64,000 nt of DNA, from NCBI GenBank assembly GCA_936432065.2, contig OW386287.2:93973688-94037687 (forward strand), read 5' to 3'. The notes under the pieces were generated by a model, which searched no databases, was not told where the DNA came from, and worked only from the letters and a program-made list of their open reading frames with translations. Numbering within the stretch: the first letter of the stretch is position 1; each line of letters opens with the position of its first letter. The DNA comes from Rutpela maculata (taxonomy: Eukaryota; Arthropoda; Insecta; Coleoptera; Cerambycidae). A program made the translations under genes and the position numbers. Of the stretch, positions 11,354 to 21,659 are shown in pieces.

Positions 11354-11623
11354 AGTGACTTCTTAGGCAGCGGTTTTTGTATGGCTTACCTACCTCGCTT
11401 CAGCCCTTCTTCATTGGCCCATTTTTTAATCATATTTAGAGCCTTTTTTGAGATTACTACTGTATCAGTTAATATTGTTCTAATTCAATTTCCTCTAACA
11501 ATGGTGGAGGTAAGATATATTCATTTAAATATTTGTAACGTCCTTGGCGTGTACATACAGGTCTGTCATTTGTTGGTTATTTATTATTTTGCTTAATTAC
11601 ATTTAAAAGGATACAATGTATTA
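11354..11623. other. Short intergenic DNA left of the Polinton
   Basis: No repeat family or motif recognised. An 89-codon plus-strand frame (11327-11596) starts inside the Fam1 tail and is therefore not believed. Confidence 0.4.
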
Positions 11624-11629
11624 CACTGT
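11624..11629. repeat. Left target-site duplication CACTGT
   Basis: The six bases CACTGT immediately precede the first base of the left TIR and are repeated exactly after the last base of the right TIR (27853-27858). A 6-bp duplication is the size produced by the integrases of Polinton/Maverick elements. Confidence 0.9.
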
Positions 11630-11654
11630 AGTAGGTATGGGGCCGGTTGAGACT

Positions 11655-11712
11655 GGGAACTTTTTGAGGACCGTGGGAACTTTTTGAAGACCGTCGGAAC
11701 CTTTGAAGAAAG
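11655..11712. repeat. Three 20-bp iterons near the left tip
   Basis: GGGAACTTTTTGAGGACCGT at 11655 is followed in phase at 11675 (one G-to-A change) and at 11695 (CGGAACCTTTGAAGA, degenerate and shorter). They begin 25 bp from the element end and are mirrored at 27781-27828. Their position at both ends suggests binding sites for an element protein such as a replication initiator or transposase; this is inference. Confidence 0.75.
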
Positions 11713-11966
11713 ATCAAAGGAAGCCGCCTCCGCCCCCGCATTTTTGACAGCACCCTGATTTTAGCACTCTAATTTTGACAGCCCCCAATTTGGCCCACCC
11801 CCTGTATTTTTGGTGGTTGGCCCACCACCCTCCTCTGAATTTTGGCACTTCTAATTTTGGCCCACCACGTGGTCGCCGCCGCCGCCATCTGTCGATCATT
11901 TAGTTAAGCTCTGAATATCTGAATGTCCCTCTAGATGGAGCCATGTAATTTTTTATTGTGAGAGAG

Positions 11967-12040
11967 GCACCGGCGGGGATTCGACCCGCGGACCTCGGGT
12001 TTTGTAATCCGATGCCTTGTCACAGCGGCTACCGATAGAC
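11967..12040 (-). other. tRNA-like module in left TIR, copy 1
   Basis: On minus it reads TAGCCGCTGTGACAAGGC (A-box-like, compare the class II tRNA form TGGCCGAGTGGTTAAGGC), then ATCGGATTACAAAACCCGA (an anticodon-arm-like hairpin), then GGTCGAATCCCCG (B-box-like). The D/acceptor 5' strand does not fold properly, so it is not a functional tRNA gene. Copies at 12183-12256 and 27476-27549 are near-identical. Confidence 0.55.
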
Positions 12041-12182
12041 TTATCTATCAAGCTCGCAAATTGTATAGTCTTGCAGCAGCAGCAGCAGCGCCGCCGCCAT
12101 CTGTCGATCATTTAGTAAAGCTCTGAATATCTGAATGTCCCTCTAGATGGAGCCATGTAATTTTTTATTGTGTGTGTGAGTG

Positions 12183-12256
12183 GAGGCACCGGCGGGGATT
12201 CGACCCGCGGACCTCGGGTTTTGTAATCCGATGCCTTGTCACAGCGGCTACCGATA
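12183..12256 (-). other. tRNA-like module in left TIR, copy 2
   Basis: Second copy, carried by the 212-bp tandem duplication of the left TIR, with the same A-box- and B-box-like sequences as copy 1. It is preceded on plus by a GTGTGTGAGTGG stretch that copy 1 lacks. Confidence 0.55.
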
Positions 12257-12579
12257 GACTTATCTATCAAGCTCGCAAATTGTATAGTCTTGCAGCAGCA
12301 GCAATCACCGCGTGGGCGCTCGTGGCAGAAATCTGAATGAAAAAAGTTCATCTATTTTTGAGAATTTAATACAGAATCTGAAGAAAAGAGGCTCAAATGT
12401 ACTGTAAAGCAGTATCATTAACGTAAATGAGGAGATAAATTTACAAGTATGCATCTAAATAATCCCTTTATCAGTTAAAAATTATTCAAATATTCGAAGC
12501 GCAATTACCACAACCTGAGCAGAAATATATATTAAAATCTAGAGGAAAAAAAAAGAATGCAAAAATACTCGTCCGCTAT

Positions 12580-13570
12580 GACATTTTTTTAGGTTTTTCT
12601 ATGGTTAATATTATAGGAATCATCACACCACAATATTAAAATGCAGGAAATATTCGTTCCTAAATAAACCTTTATCGGTAGTAGCAACATGTTATGTTCA
12701 AATACTTTTTTCGCAAAGTAACATACAGGGTCTATCATTTTAAAAACTCCCCAGACTCGTAACTTCCTTATTTTTAACCACATCAAATTGTAGATATTTT
12801 TAAGGCCTGCATGCACACAGCGATTTTAAACATTTTTTTAAAATTATTACGAAAAAATTAATTTCCCTGAATATTTTTTTCCCTCACTTTGTACATGAAC
12901 TGCGTTAATGTTTTCTTATAAACGTTTTAATTAGCTTCAATATATGTTATTATGTCATATTGGAAATTCTTTTTCATTTTAGAGAAATAAATTAAAAAAC
13001 GCTCTCGCTTTTTTCCAATTACAAACTGATTTTTTAAAATAACTGAAAACATGTAAATAATAATTTTATGCTTTGACATTTTTTTTAGGTTTTTCTATGG
13101 TTAATATTATAGGGATCATCACACCACAATATTAAAATGCAGGAAATATTCGTTCCTAAATAAACCTTTATCAGTAGCAACATGTTATGTTCAAATACTT
13201 TTTTCGCAAAGTAACATACAGGGTCTATCATTTAAAAACTCCCCAGACTCGTAACTTCCTTATTTTTTTAACCACATCAAATTGTAGATATTTTTAAGGC
13301 CTGCATGCACACAGCGATTTTAAACATTTTTTAAAATTATTACGAAAAAATTAATTTCCCTGAATATTTTTTTTCCCTCACTCTGTACATGAACTGCGTT
13401 AATGTTTTCTTATAAACGTTTTAATTAGCTTCAATATATGTTATTATGTCATATTGGAAATTCTTTTTCATTTTAGAGAAATAAATTAAAAAACGCTCTC
13501 GCTTTTTTCCAATTACAAACTGATTTTTTAAAATAACTGAAAACATGTAAATAATAATTTTATGCTTTAT
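12580..13570. repeat. 495-bp tandem direct repeat, two units
   Basis: Unit 1 (12580-13074) and unit 2 (13075-about 13570) both begin GACATTTTTTTAGGTTTTTC and run through CAGACTCGTAACTTCCTTAT and AAAAACGCTCTCGCTTTTTT. They are nearly identical apart from indels. The first part of unit 1 is the innermost TIR segment. Non-coding. Confidence 0.85.
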
Positions 13571-14297
13571 TTGTAAAATACACATCACAAACAATCCTCA
13601 ACGTAACAAAACAGCAACAAGAAACAAAAGAAATAAATATTTTTATTAATATTATAAGAATCATCACACCATAATATTAAAATGCAGGAAATATTCGCCT
13701 TTATCATAAACCGCAAGTTCAAGACCTACATATCATATGAGCATTTTTTTAAAAAATAATAAGTATGATCTGTACAAGAACAGCAAAAATACACTCTACA
13801 AAGGATGAAAAATTATGTTATAACTCTTTAATAGAAATATATTAAAAATCTAATAAAATACACAAATAATACAAACCGTTGCGCCATTTTAGAGAAATAA
13901 ATTAAAAAACGCTCTCGCTCTTTCCAATTACAAACTGGTTTTTTTTAAAATAACTGAAAACATGTAAATAATAATTTTATGCTTTATTTGTAAAATACAC
14001 TTCACAAACAATCCTCAACGTAACAAAACAGCAACAAGAAACAAAAGAAATAAATATTTTTATTAATATTATAAGAATCATCACACCATAATATTAAAAT
14101 GCAAGAAATATTCGCCTTTATTATAAACCGCAAGTTCAAGACCTACATATCATATGAGCATTTTTAAAATAATAAGTATGATCTGTACAAGAACAGCAAA
14201 AGTACACTCTACAAAGGATAAAAAATTATGTTATAACTCTTTAATAGAAATATATTAAAAATCTAATAAAATACACAAATAATACAATCCGTTGCGC
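13564..14297. repeat. 417-bp tandem direct repeat, second unit partial
   Basis: Unit 1 (13564-13980) starts GCTTTATTTGTAAAATACAC, and unit 2 (13981-about 14297) repeats its first roughly 316 bp almost exactly. Segments recur inverted in the right arm (for example TAGATTTTTAATATATTTCT near 27103), so this belonged to an older, longer TIR. Confidence 0.8.
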
Positions 14298-14574
14298 AAC
14301 ATTACGCAATATTGTGTAATATATAGCATGATTTCGCCGAGGCTCTGGTGTCATCGCCCACACACACACTTCCCGGCTCTGTCGCAAGTTCCTGCAAATG
14401 AAATAAAAATTAATGTTCGTCGATTTACGTGTATTTAAATGGGTAATTGTTTCAATCGGCTAGAATTAGATAAATTAACATTGTTTCTTATGGAAAAAGC
14501 AAACAAAATCATCTCGGCAAGAGGCCTTTTGCGAGGTTGCGGGGCTTATCATGCTCTGCGGTTGGCTAGCCGCC
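14298..14574. other. Upstream region of PolB
   Basis: No gene. It contains the imperfect palindrome ATTACGCAATATTGTGTAAT (about 14307-14326), a short CA run and a GC-richer stretch just before the TATA box. It is probably promoter-proximal DNA. Confidence 0.4.
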
Positions 14575-14611
14575 TATAAAAACAGGAAGATCCCCAGCCC
14601 GCTCATTAGTT
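14575..14611 (+). promoter_or_regulatory. PolB core promoter, TATA box plus initiator
   Basis: TATAAAAA at 14575-14582 is followed by TCATTAGTTT at 14603-14612. The spacing from the TATA first base to the candidate start (A14605 or A14608) is 30-33 bp, the usual RNA polymerase II distance. The zinc-finger gene shows the same TATAAA then TTAGTT arrangement at nearly the same spacing. Confidence 0.65.
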
Positions 14612-14729
14612 TATTGATAATCGGTTATCTAGACTTTTATTCTCTTAGTGTTATCTGAAAAAAGTGAATTTATTCTTTTAGTGGTTTTTTACCTGCTTAT
14701 TTTTTACCTGCGTATTTTTTTATTAAAAG

Positions 14730-14829
14730 GTGAGTTTTTAATACAAAGTATAGCATGTTGCACATCAAATTAAAGCTCTCTTCACGACCCAACCGATAGA
14801 TGGCGCTATATCGATTTTCCTTGTTTCAG
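14730..14829 (+). other. Predicted 100-bp intron in the PolB 5' UTR
   Basis: AAAAG|GTGAGT at 14725-14735 is a strong 5' splice site. TTTTCCTTGTTTCAG ending at 14829 is a pyrimidine-rich 3' splice site. Splicing would bring the cap within about 210 nt of the ATG. The coding region itself needs no intron. Confidence 0.55.
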
Positions 14830-14912
14830 ATTACTTCTAAAGTAACAAAAGACAGCGGGGCGCGCTCGTCTAATCAGTATTTCGATATTCTTCGAACGAA
14901 GCGGTTGTGAAA

Positions 14913-17900
14913 ATGGAAAAATTCATCGTCGTCAAAGATTTTGTGAGGAAGGTGCGCCGCTTCAACCTTGAGGGTCGTACCCTCGAATTCAAAATTAAAT
15001 CCGTACCGGAAGGCGAGGAACCTGTAGGCTGGGTGAGAGATGCTGTAAACGAGGTGATTCAGAGGGGCATCGAAGGACTTCAGCCTGGTGATAAGGTCGG
15101 TTTCTCCTTCTGCTCGAGGGACTTTAAACGGGGCGAAGGGTGGATTCGTTTCCGCTCTGCGGAGGAGGTAACTTACGACGATGTCTGGGGCGTCATCGCC
15201 AGCGTCTACCAGTCCAACTCGACAGGGCTGAATACTGAGACCTTCTGCTTGGGAGTGACTACTGTGAAAATGCCTGCGGGGAAAGGGGGTGACAGAGGGC
15301 GCCGTTATAACACCTTCGAAGAAGAGTGCGGCATGAGGCGGGGTATAATCGCGATAAACAATAAAGACAATATGTGCCTACCCCGAGCTATAGTGGTGGC
15401 TATCGCATGTGTGACTAAAGACAAGGACCAAACCAAAGTGCGCCGCGATATCGGGAAAATACAGACTCTAAGAGCTCAACAATTGTGTGTCGACGCGGGC
15501 GTCTCGATACCGGAGACGGGGTGTGGAATACCAGAACTACAGCAGTTCCAAGAGCACCTGAAAAACTATAAGCTTGTGGTTTATAACTATGGTAGTAAGG
15601 GTCGGGACACTATTTTCAAGGGATCTGCAGAAGGCCCCTCGTTAAACCTTTTGTATCACGAGGGTCATTTTAACGTTATAACCTCCCTGACGGCTGCCTT
15701 CTGCTGTAACTACTTCTGCGAGGAGTGCCACGTGCCCTACAACGTTAAAAACAAACATCGGTGTGGTGGAACGTGCCCTTGCTGTCAGCAGACACCAGCT
15801 TGTGTTCAGACATTGAAAATCAAGTGCGACGACTGCAAGAGATCTTTCCGAGGGCAGACATGTTACGATAACCACAGAAAGGTAGGGTCTATGGGGAAGG
15901 GAACCGTCTGTGTTGAATTAACGCGGTGTGAGGAGTGTTACAAGGTGATAAAGACGAGCAGACGCCACACCTGCGGCGAAATATTCTGCAAAATTTGCAA
16001 CTCTCACGTACCCTCAGACCACCTGTGTTACATTCAGCCAGACACCGGCAAGCCCAAAACCAAGGACGTCCTCCTCGTTTTCTACGATTTGGAAACGAGG
16101 CAGGAGAAGCAGCTCGAAGACGGGTCCCTTCTTCACGAGCCCAACCTGTGTGTTTTCAGGCAGTGCTGCAACGCGTGTATAGAGGAGGGGGGCAAGTTAT
16201 TTTTTTGCGGGAAGTGCGGCCTACGGAGGCAGATCATGAAGGACGCTGACCCTGTAGCCTCATTTATGCACCACCTGCTCACTATGAGGAAAAAATTCAA
16301 ACAGGTGGTGGTTATCGCGCATAACGGCCAGGCTTTCGACCATCAATTTGTCTTAAATTATATCCTCACACAGACAGATCTTAAGCCTGAGCCGATTATG
16401 CGCGGAACAAAAATAATTTCGATGGCGGTGGGGAATCTAAAATTTTTAGATTCCCTAAATTACTTCCCCATGGCCTTGGCTAAGCTACCAAAAGCTTTCG
16501 GCCTGGGGAATGAATTTAAGAAAGGGTATTTTCCCCATTTGTTCAACACCGCCTCCAACGCCAACTATGTGGGTCCACTTCCACCTGAGGAATTCTACGG
16601 CCCTGACAATATGAAGGACGGCGATCGCGAAAAATTCCTCAGGTGGTATGATGAACATAAAGATGATAACTTCGATATGCAGAGGGACTTGGTAGAATAC
16701 TGTATATCTGATGTTGAAATTTTGACCGCCGCATGCCTCAAATTCAGAGAGCAGATGCTCGAAACTGGAAACGTCTGCCCCTTTACAGAATCCTGTACCA
16801 TCGCATCCTGCTGCAATAAAGTGTACAGGAGAAATTACCTGAAGCCCAACACCATCGGTATCATACCCAGAGGCGGCTACAGGTGGAGGGACAATCAATC
16901 TAAAATAGCTATTCAGTGGCTTGTGTGGGTGGAAAAAGAAAGACAAATAAACATTAGACATGCTGCTAAACAACAGGAAGCTGTAGTGCAGGGTGTTAAA
17001 GTGGACGGGTTCTGCTCTGAAACCAACCAAGTGTTTGAGTTTCACGGATGTTATTTCCATGGTTGTACCAGCTGTTTCAAAGCTAACAGAGATGAACCCC
17101 TGCACGATGACCCCTCACAAACATTAAATTCGCGACACGAGGTCACAGCCGCTAAAACAGAACGCCTGCGCGGGCTCGGCTATGAAGTAACAGAAATGTG
17201 GGAGTGCGAATTTAGGAGGCAGATGAAAACCCATAAGGAAATAGAGGAATATACCGAAAAGCATGCGTTGGTCACCCTAGCCCCTCTAAACCCTCGAGAT
17301 GGTTTTTATGGTGGTAGAACAGGAAATACTGTGGCGTATTACAAATGCCGGCCAGGGGAACAGATTAAATATGTTGATGTTTGTTCTCTTTATCCTTGGG
17401 TTTGCAAGTACGGTAAATTTCCTATCGGCCATCCTAAAGTTTACGTGGGGGCTGAGTGCCCTAAAGACATTACCAGTGTAGAGGGGGAAATCAAGTGCAA
17501 AATTTTACCGCCAACAGATCTCTATCATCCTGTGTTACCGTGTAAAATGAACAATAAATTAATATTCGCCCTCTGTCGATCGTGTGCAGAACAATCGAGC
17601 TGCGGAGAATGCAATCACACGCCTGAAGAGAGGGCTTTAACGGGTACTTGGGTGGTGGATGAGGTAATAAAAGCTGTAGAGAAAGGGTATCGAATAGTAG
17701 AGACGTACGAGGTTTGGAGTTATAATGTTGAAAAATATGACAAAGCTACCAATATTTCCGGTTTGTTCACCTTGATGATGGACAAGTTCATCAAGTTGAA
17801 GCAACAGGCTTCAGGCTGGCCATCAAACTGTGTCACTGACGAGCAAAGGCACACATATATTGAGGAATTCTTGGAGCGAGAGGATGTGCGATTAGAATTC

Positions 17901-18671
17901 GCCGAAATTGTTGAGAATCCGGGGCTAAGATCGCTGGCTAAACTTATCCTGAACTCGTTCTGGGGTAAGTTTGGGCAGCGAGAGAACCAGCCAAAAACAA
18001 AGATTGTCAATGATCCCGGTGAATTCTTTGGCATGCTTTCAAACCCGTCGATATATGTAAACTCTATACTCCCAATTAATGAGGATACTCTAATCGTAAA
18101 TTGGGAGTTTAGAGAAGAAGTAGCTGACCCTCTAACTACTGTAAATGTAGTGATTGCCGCCTATGTTACCACCCAAGCCCGTTTAAAATTATACTCCTAC
18201 TTAGAACAGCTAGGTGAAAGAGTTTTATATTATGATACAGACTCTGTTATATATGTGTCAAGGCCGGGAGAATTTGATGTACCCACAGGGGAGTTTATCG
18301 GTGACATGACAAACGAATTAGATGCATACGGTCCTTGTAGCTATATTACAGAGTTTGTGTCGGGCGGGCCTAAAAACTATGCATACAAAGTTTTCTCTAC
18401 CAAAAATCAGAGGGAAGAAATTGTGTGCAAAGTAAAGGGTATCTCCTTAAACTATGCTGCTTCCCAGCTAATAAATTTTGAAACTATTAAAAATATGGTT
18501 CTAACACCTACGGATCCTGTCTACATTACAAGTAATCATATCAGACGAGGTAAGGAACACGAGGTGGTCACAAGGACTGAAACAAAAATATACAGACCAA
18601 ACTCGACAAAGAGAAAGTTCTCAGACGACCATACCTCTGTGCCCTATGGTTATAAAAAATTGAAAATTTAG
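14913..18671 (+). CDS. polB: Protein-primed family B DNA polymerase (Polinton PolB)
   Basis: This is a replicative DNA polymerase with proofreading exonuclease that would copy the element from a terminal-protein primer. The start is ATG 14913 (GTGAAAATGG, purine at -3, G at +4), giving 1252 aa; the upstream in-frame GTG at 14907 is not a eukaryotic start. Visible parts: an N-terminal region with DNMCLPRAI (Cys155) and YHEGHFNVI (His252), reminiscent of an OTU-type cysteine protease; a Cys/His-rich multi-ribbon region (about 269-372); Exo I DLET (392-395), Exo II HNGQAFD (N471, D476) and Exo III YCISD (596-600); an EFHGCYFHGC block near 709-718, typical of these polymerases; motif A DVCSLYP (822-828); motif B KLILNSFWGK (1010-1019); and motif C YYDTDS (catalytic D1108, D1110). 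All key residues are present and there is no frameshift. Its base composition is markedly less AT-rich than the surroundings. Length and layout fit Polinton/adintovirus PolB. Confidence 0.95.
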   Translation: MEKFIVVKDFVRKVRRFNLEGRTLEFKIKSVPEGEEPVGWVRDAVNEVIQRGIEGLQPGDKVGFSFCSRDFKRGEGWIRFRSAEEVTYDDVWGVIASVYQSNSTGLNTETFCLGVTTVKMPAGKGGDRGRRYNTFEEECGMRRGIIAINNKDNMCLPRAIVVAIACVTKDKDQTKVRRDIGKIQTLRAQQLCVDAGVSIPETGCGIPELQQFQEHLKNYKLVVYNYGSKGRDTIFKGSAEGPSLNLLYHEGHFNVITSLTAAFCCNYFCEECHVPYNVKNKHRCGGTCPCCQQTPACVQTLKIKCDDCKRSFRGQTCYDNHRKVGSMGKGTVCVELTRCEECYKVIKTSRRHTCGEIFCKICNSHVPSDHLCYIQPDTGKPKTKDVLLVFYDLETRQEKQLEDGSLLHEPNLCVFRQCCNACIEEGGKLFFCGKCGLRRQIMKDADPVASFMHHLLTMRKKFKQVVVIAHNGQAFDHQFVLNYILTQTDLKPEPIMRGTKIISMAVGNLKFLDSLNYFPMALAKLPKAFGLGNEFKKGYFPHLFNTASNANYVGPLPPEEFYGPDNMKDGDREKFLRWYDEHKDDNFDMQRDLVEYCISDVEILTAACLKFREQMLETGNVCPFTESCTIASCCNKVYRRNYLKPNTIGIIPRGGYRWRDNQSKIAIQWLVWVEKERQINIRHAAKQQEAVVQGVKVDGFCSETNQVFEFHGCYFHGCTSCFKANRDEPLHDDPSQTLNSRHEVTAAKTERLRGLGYEVTEMWECEFRRQMKTHKEIEEYTEKHALVTLAPLNPRDGFYGGRTGNTVAYYKCRPGEQIKYVDVCSLYPWVCKYGKFPIGHPKVYVGAECPKDITSVEGEIKCKILPPTDLYHPVLPCKMNNKLIFALCRSCAEQSSCGECNHTPEERALTGTWVVDEVIKAVEKGYRIVETYEVWSYNVEKYDKATNISGLFTLMMDKFIKLKQQASGWPSNCVTDEQRHTYIEEFLEREDVRLEFAEIVENPGLRSLAKLILNSFWGKFGQRENQPKTKIVNDPGEFFGMLSNPSIYVNSILPINEDTLIVNWEFREEVADPLTTVNVVIAAYVTTQARLKLYSYLEQLGERVLYYDTDSVIYVSRPGEFDVPTGEFIGDMTNELDAYGPCSYITEFVSGGPKNYAYKVFSTKNQREEIVCKVKGISLNYAASQLINFETIKNMVLTPTDPVYITSNHIRRGKEHEVVTRTETKIYRPNSTKRKFSDDHTSVPYGYKKLKI

Positions 18672-19361
18672 ACAGGGTTCTGTTGATGTTAGAATTATCA
18701 AGTGCTATGTATCGCTTTTTATATTTATTTTGTATGTGTTTTATCAAGTATATTATCTGTAAAAGTTTATGAATATTTAAGATTGTTTAAAAAAAAATGT
18801 GCAGCTAAACTTTATATTTATCAAGTATATTATCTGTAAAAGTTTTATGAATATTTAAAATTGTTTACAAAAAAAAATGTGCAGCTATTTTTAGAATTTT
18901 ATCAGGTGTATTAACTCTAAAAAGTTTTATAGAACTGTATTGAACTCAATAATCGCTGCCTGTTTCGTAAGAAACCGCTTGTAAAAAGGTGTTACTAAGC
19001 TTTGTATCAAGTATATTATCGTGTATTGAATTTTATATATGGTGTGGGATATTTTTTATCCGTCACTGTATTGAATTTATACTGCTTACATGTGCATTAT
19101 TTATATATTTTACTTCAATAAATAATTTAAACTATTTTGAGTTTTTCTTACCTTTTCCATTTCACGAGTGGCTCCAAAGTAGTAGTCCCGACATCCAAAG
19201 GGCTCAAGGCTATTTTTAGCGAGTAAACATTATGTAAAAACCTGAAAAAAGACAGCACAAGTCAGACCATTATAAATCGAGCTTCAGGGTTAAAATACTT
19301 TAAGTTACAGTCAACACAAATGACAAGATTAAAAGATCGTCTGTGAACATATCATGTATTT
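18672..19361 (+). repeat. PolB 3' flank with 77-bp repeats
   Basis: The block TCAAGTATATTATCTGTAAAAG recurs with a 77-bp period at 18744 and 18821, with degenerate copies near 18902 and 19009. Each is followed by an A-run and TGTGCAGCTA. AATAAA motifs at about 19117 could serve polyadenylation. A 76-codon frame at 18989-19219 shows no family features. Confidence 0.6.
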
Positions 19362-19499
19362 TTAGCTCTGAAGACCAATCAAATCAATATTGATGAGAAA
19401 ACTGAGGAGAGAGTATATAACATGTTTACCCATGAAGTTCTAGAGTTAGGTGGTAGGACATACAGTCGGCATTTTCAGATCGCGTACGTTCGGGCTTAA
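19362..19499 (+). pseudogene. Coding-like scrap 1, unknown family
   Basis: A 45-codon stretch open between stops has a balanced residue mix unlike the AT-rich surroundings (for example TEERVYNMFTHEVLELGGRT). It ends in TAA and is followed after 12 bp by a second such stretch in another frame. I do not recognise it. It may be a remnant of a lost element gene between PolB and the zinc-finger gene. Confidence 0.35.
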
Positions 19500-19511
19500 T
19501 TATAAATTTAA

Positions 19512-19664
19512 AACAAGGATATTAGGCAATTTTTCGAAGATGCTAATCGCGAATTAATTCTTAAATCATTTTCAACAAATTCAAGTGATGTTCCTAGCGA
19601 AGGTTTGTTAACATCTTTTAATCCTTGGAATACCAGACAATATTTCCCAGCAGCAAACATCTAA
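19512..19664 (+). pseudogene. Coding-like scrap 2, unknown family
   Basis: Fifty codons open between stops with plausible protein character (FFEDANRELILKSF, then NPWNTRQYFPAA). The next bases encode QKNDLLRSRKRKK; a related nucleotide motif, CAGAAGAATGATCTTGTTAG, recurs in the repeat blocks at about 21080, 22840, 23360, 23790 and 24014. So the repeats were seeded by pieces of this same lost gene. Function unknown. Confidence 0.35.
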
Positions 19665-20188
19665 ATGTTTCCAAAAGAACGACCTTCTTAGAAGCAGAAA
19701 AAGAAAGAAGTATCGTAATCAGACTCGTAGTATTTTACTGCGGATCAGTTTCTCAGAAGGATCCAAGAAATCATAAATTAAGGTCCAAGAAATCATAAAT
19801 TTTGTAACTGCATTATTGGAAAAATATGGCTGCTTGGGGACCCAAAAACAAGTGTCCATCGAGATCTGGCCATATAGCTGTTGGTCATTGTCGTCGAGGC
19901 TGAAGAGTTCTTCTGGTGAAGAGTGACGCATCACGTGGTATGGATGTGAGCTCTGCACCTATTGCCCTTCTGGCTAAGAACTATTAGAACGATGTGCGGC
20001 GTGATCGCTTTATTATCATTATTATTATTCTTATTATTTATTTACTTGTGCTCGGTCAATATTTCATGTTATCGATGAGGCAATGAATGGCCGAGTCTAT
20101 GAGAAAAGGTACCGTTTGTGAAAAAATAAGACGATGTGTGTTGAGTGCTACATGACTGGGCTAAATTTATTCTGAACTATCTTATTTT

Positions 20189-20971
20189 CTTGACATTATT
20201 TTCTTGATATTATTTTCTTGACATTATTATTTATTTTCCCTTAACAGCCCTTGAGACTTTTCTGTTCTTAGAGTTAAAAAGCCGTTGAAAAATACAAAAA
20301 AGAAATATTCATATATTCTGTAATTTAAAAACATAAAGATATGAGGCAATTTATCGAGATACGAACCTTCAGCAGTGGTTCAGGGAAACATATTCATTTG
20401 CTGCTCCTTACTGAACTCCAAAGCTTCCAAGAACATTTAAAGAACTATAAACTTGTAGTGTAGTGGCAAATAAGGACATCGAAACCATAGATTTTGGTTA
20501 GATGATGTCAATATGGAGAAGTTGCAAAATGAAATAGAGTTAATTGCTATGAAAAAAGGAGAAGATCATAAAGGAAAATCTTGACATTATTTTCTTGATA
20601 TTATTTTCTTGACATTATTATTTATTTTCCCTTAACAGCCCTTGAGACTTTTCTGTTCTTAGAGTTAAAAAGCCGTTGAAAAATACAAAAAAAAAAAGAA
20701 ATATTCATATATTCTGTAATTTAAAAACATAAAGATATGAGGCAATTTATCGAGATACGAACCTTCAGCAGTGGTTCAGGGAACATATTCATTTGCTGCT
20801 CCTTACTGAACTCCAAAGCTTCCAAGAACATTTAAAGAACTATAAACTTGTAGTGTAGTGGCAAATAAGGACATCGAAACCATAGATTTTGGTTAGATGA
20901 TGTCAATATGGAGCAGTTGCAAAATGAAATAGAGTTAATTGCTATGAAAAAGGAGAAGATCATAAAGGAAA
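20189..20971. repeat. 391-bp tandem duplication carrying a PolB scrap
   Basis: Unit 1 (20189-20579) and unit 2 (20580-about 20971) both begin CTTGACATTATTTTCTTGAT and are almost identical. Each includes a short PolB-derived piece (20413-20460 and 20808-20855) encoding QEHLKNYKLVV followed by a stop, matching the intact gene near 15546-15583. Confidence 0.8.
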
Positions 20972-21214
20972 AGTTTGTTGACTTGCGGCGGTCAGCATAA
21001 AAACTCGGAGGCCTCACGCCAAGTTCTAGTAAAAAATGCATATTGAAATGAGTATAACACAAAATGGAGGGCTATTCCAGAAGAATGATCTTGCTAGAAA
21101 AGAACAACCCTATATAAACAATCGCAGTAAATTAAAAACACTGTAAATATACTTGGGCGCTAAAAGAAAACATATTCGAAAATTGCAAACACAGACGCGG
21201 CCCCTAGTTTTATG

Positions 21215-21475
21215 TATCCTGAACTCGTTCTGGTGTAAGTTTGGGCAGCGCGAGAACCAGCCAAAAACAAAGATTGTCAATGATCCCAGTGAATTCTTTG
21301 GTATGCTCTCAAACCCCTCGATATATGTAAACTCTGTACTCCCCATTAACGAGGATACTCTGGTCGTAAATTGGGAGTTTTAGAGAAGAAGCAGCCGGCC
21401 CTTTAACTACCGTTTAACGTAGTAATAGCCGTCTACGTCACCACCCAAGCCTGCCTGAAATTATACCCTTATTTA
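21215..21475 (+). pseudogene. PolB fragment (motif B region), broken
   Basis: It aligns with the intact PolB at about 17946-18205: NSFWCKFGQRENQPKTK, NDPSEFFGMLSNPSIYV and NEDTLVVNWEF are readable. A stop in the GAGTTTTAGAG segment and a frameshift near 21410 follow. The conserved glycine of NSFWGK is Cys here. Most nucleotide differences from the intact gene are synonymous, so the source was a related, functional PolB rather than a copy that decayed in place. Confidence 0.85.
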
Positions 21476-21659
21476 GATAGATGCCTGGACCCTCATAAAG
21501 AAGTAGACACCTCGTCATCTGAGCCTTTGAATAAATTGAGCAAAACATACAAGTGTTTGAGCGGTATAACAAAGCTATATTCTATAACAGTTTCTTGTAA
21601 AGGAGAATGTGCGACAGCACATCATTAGTTGCACCACCAGAGGGTGAAGTGAGCATTTA

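Larger units (their letters stand above)
11630..12721. repeat. Left terminal inverted repeat, internally duplicated
   Basis: It matches the right TIR in reverse complement from the tip to CGCAAAGT near 12721. Relative to the right TIR (581 bp) it carries a 212-bp tandem duplication (11881-12092 and 12093-12302) and about 250 bp of extra sequence (12328-12576). The outer roughly 240 bp is GC-rich, with many TTTTGRCA/TTTTGGC steps and a CCACGTGG palindrome at about 11864. Two tRNA-like modules lie in the duplicated units. Confidence 0.88.

Noticed and set aside
11967..12040. Functional tRNA gene in the TIR
   Set aside because: A- and B-box-like motifs are present but the acceptor stem does not pair and the anticodon arm is irregular.
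14907..14912. GTG start for PolB two codons upstream
   Set aside because: A eukaryotic nuclear gene would use the ATG at 14913, which has a good Kozak context.
16485..17105. 206-codon minus-strand frame opposite PolB
   Set aside because: It lies entirely antisense to the conserved polymerase and exonuclease region and its codon pattern follows the plus strand; a shadow of PolB.
14913..18671. PolB from a mitochondrial linear plasmid inserted in the nucleus
   Set aside because: The flanking AG...CT TIRs with a 6-bp TSD, pol II promoter elements and the N-terminal zinc-ribbon layout fit a Polinton better.
19719..19958. 79-codon minus-strand frame inside the Polinton
   Set aside because: No motif or homology recognised, and the plus strand of the same region shows better coding character.
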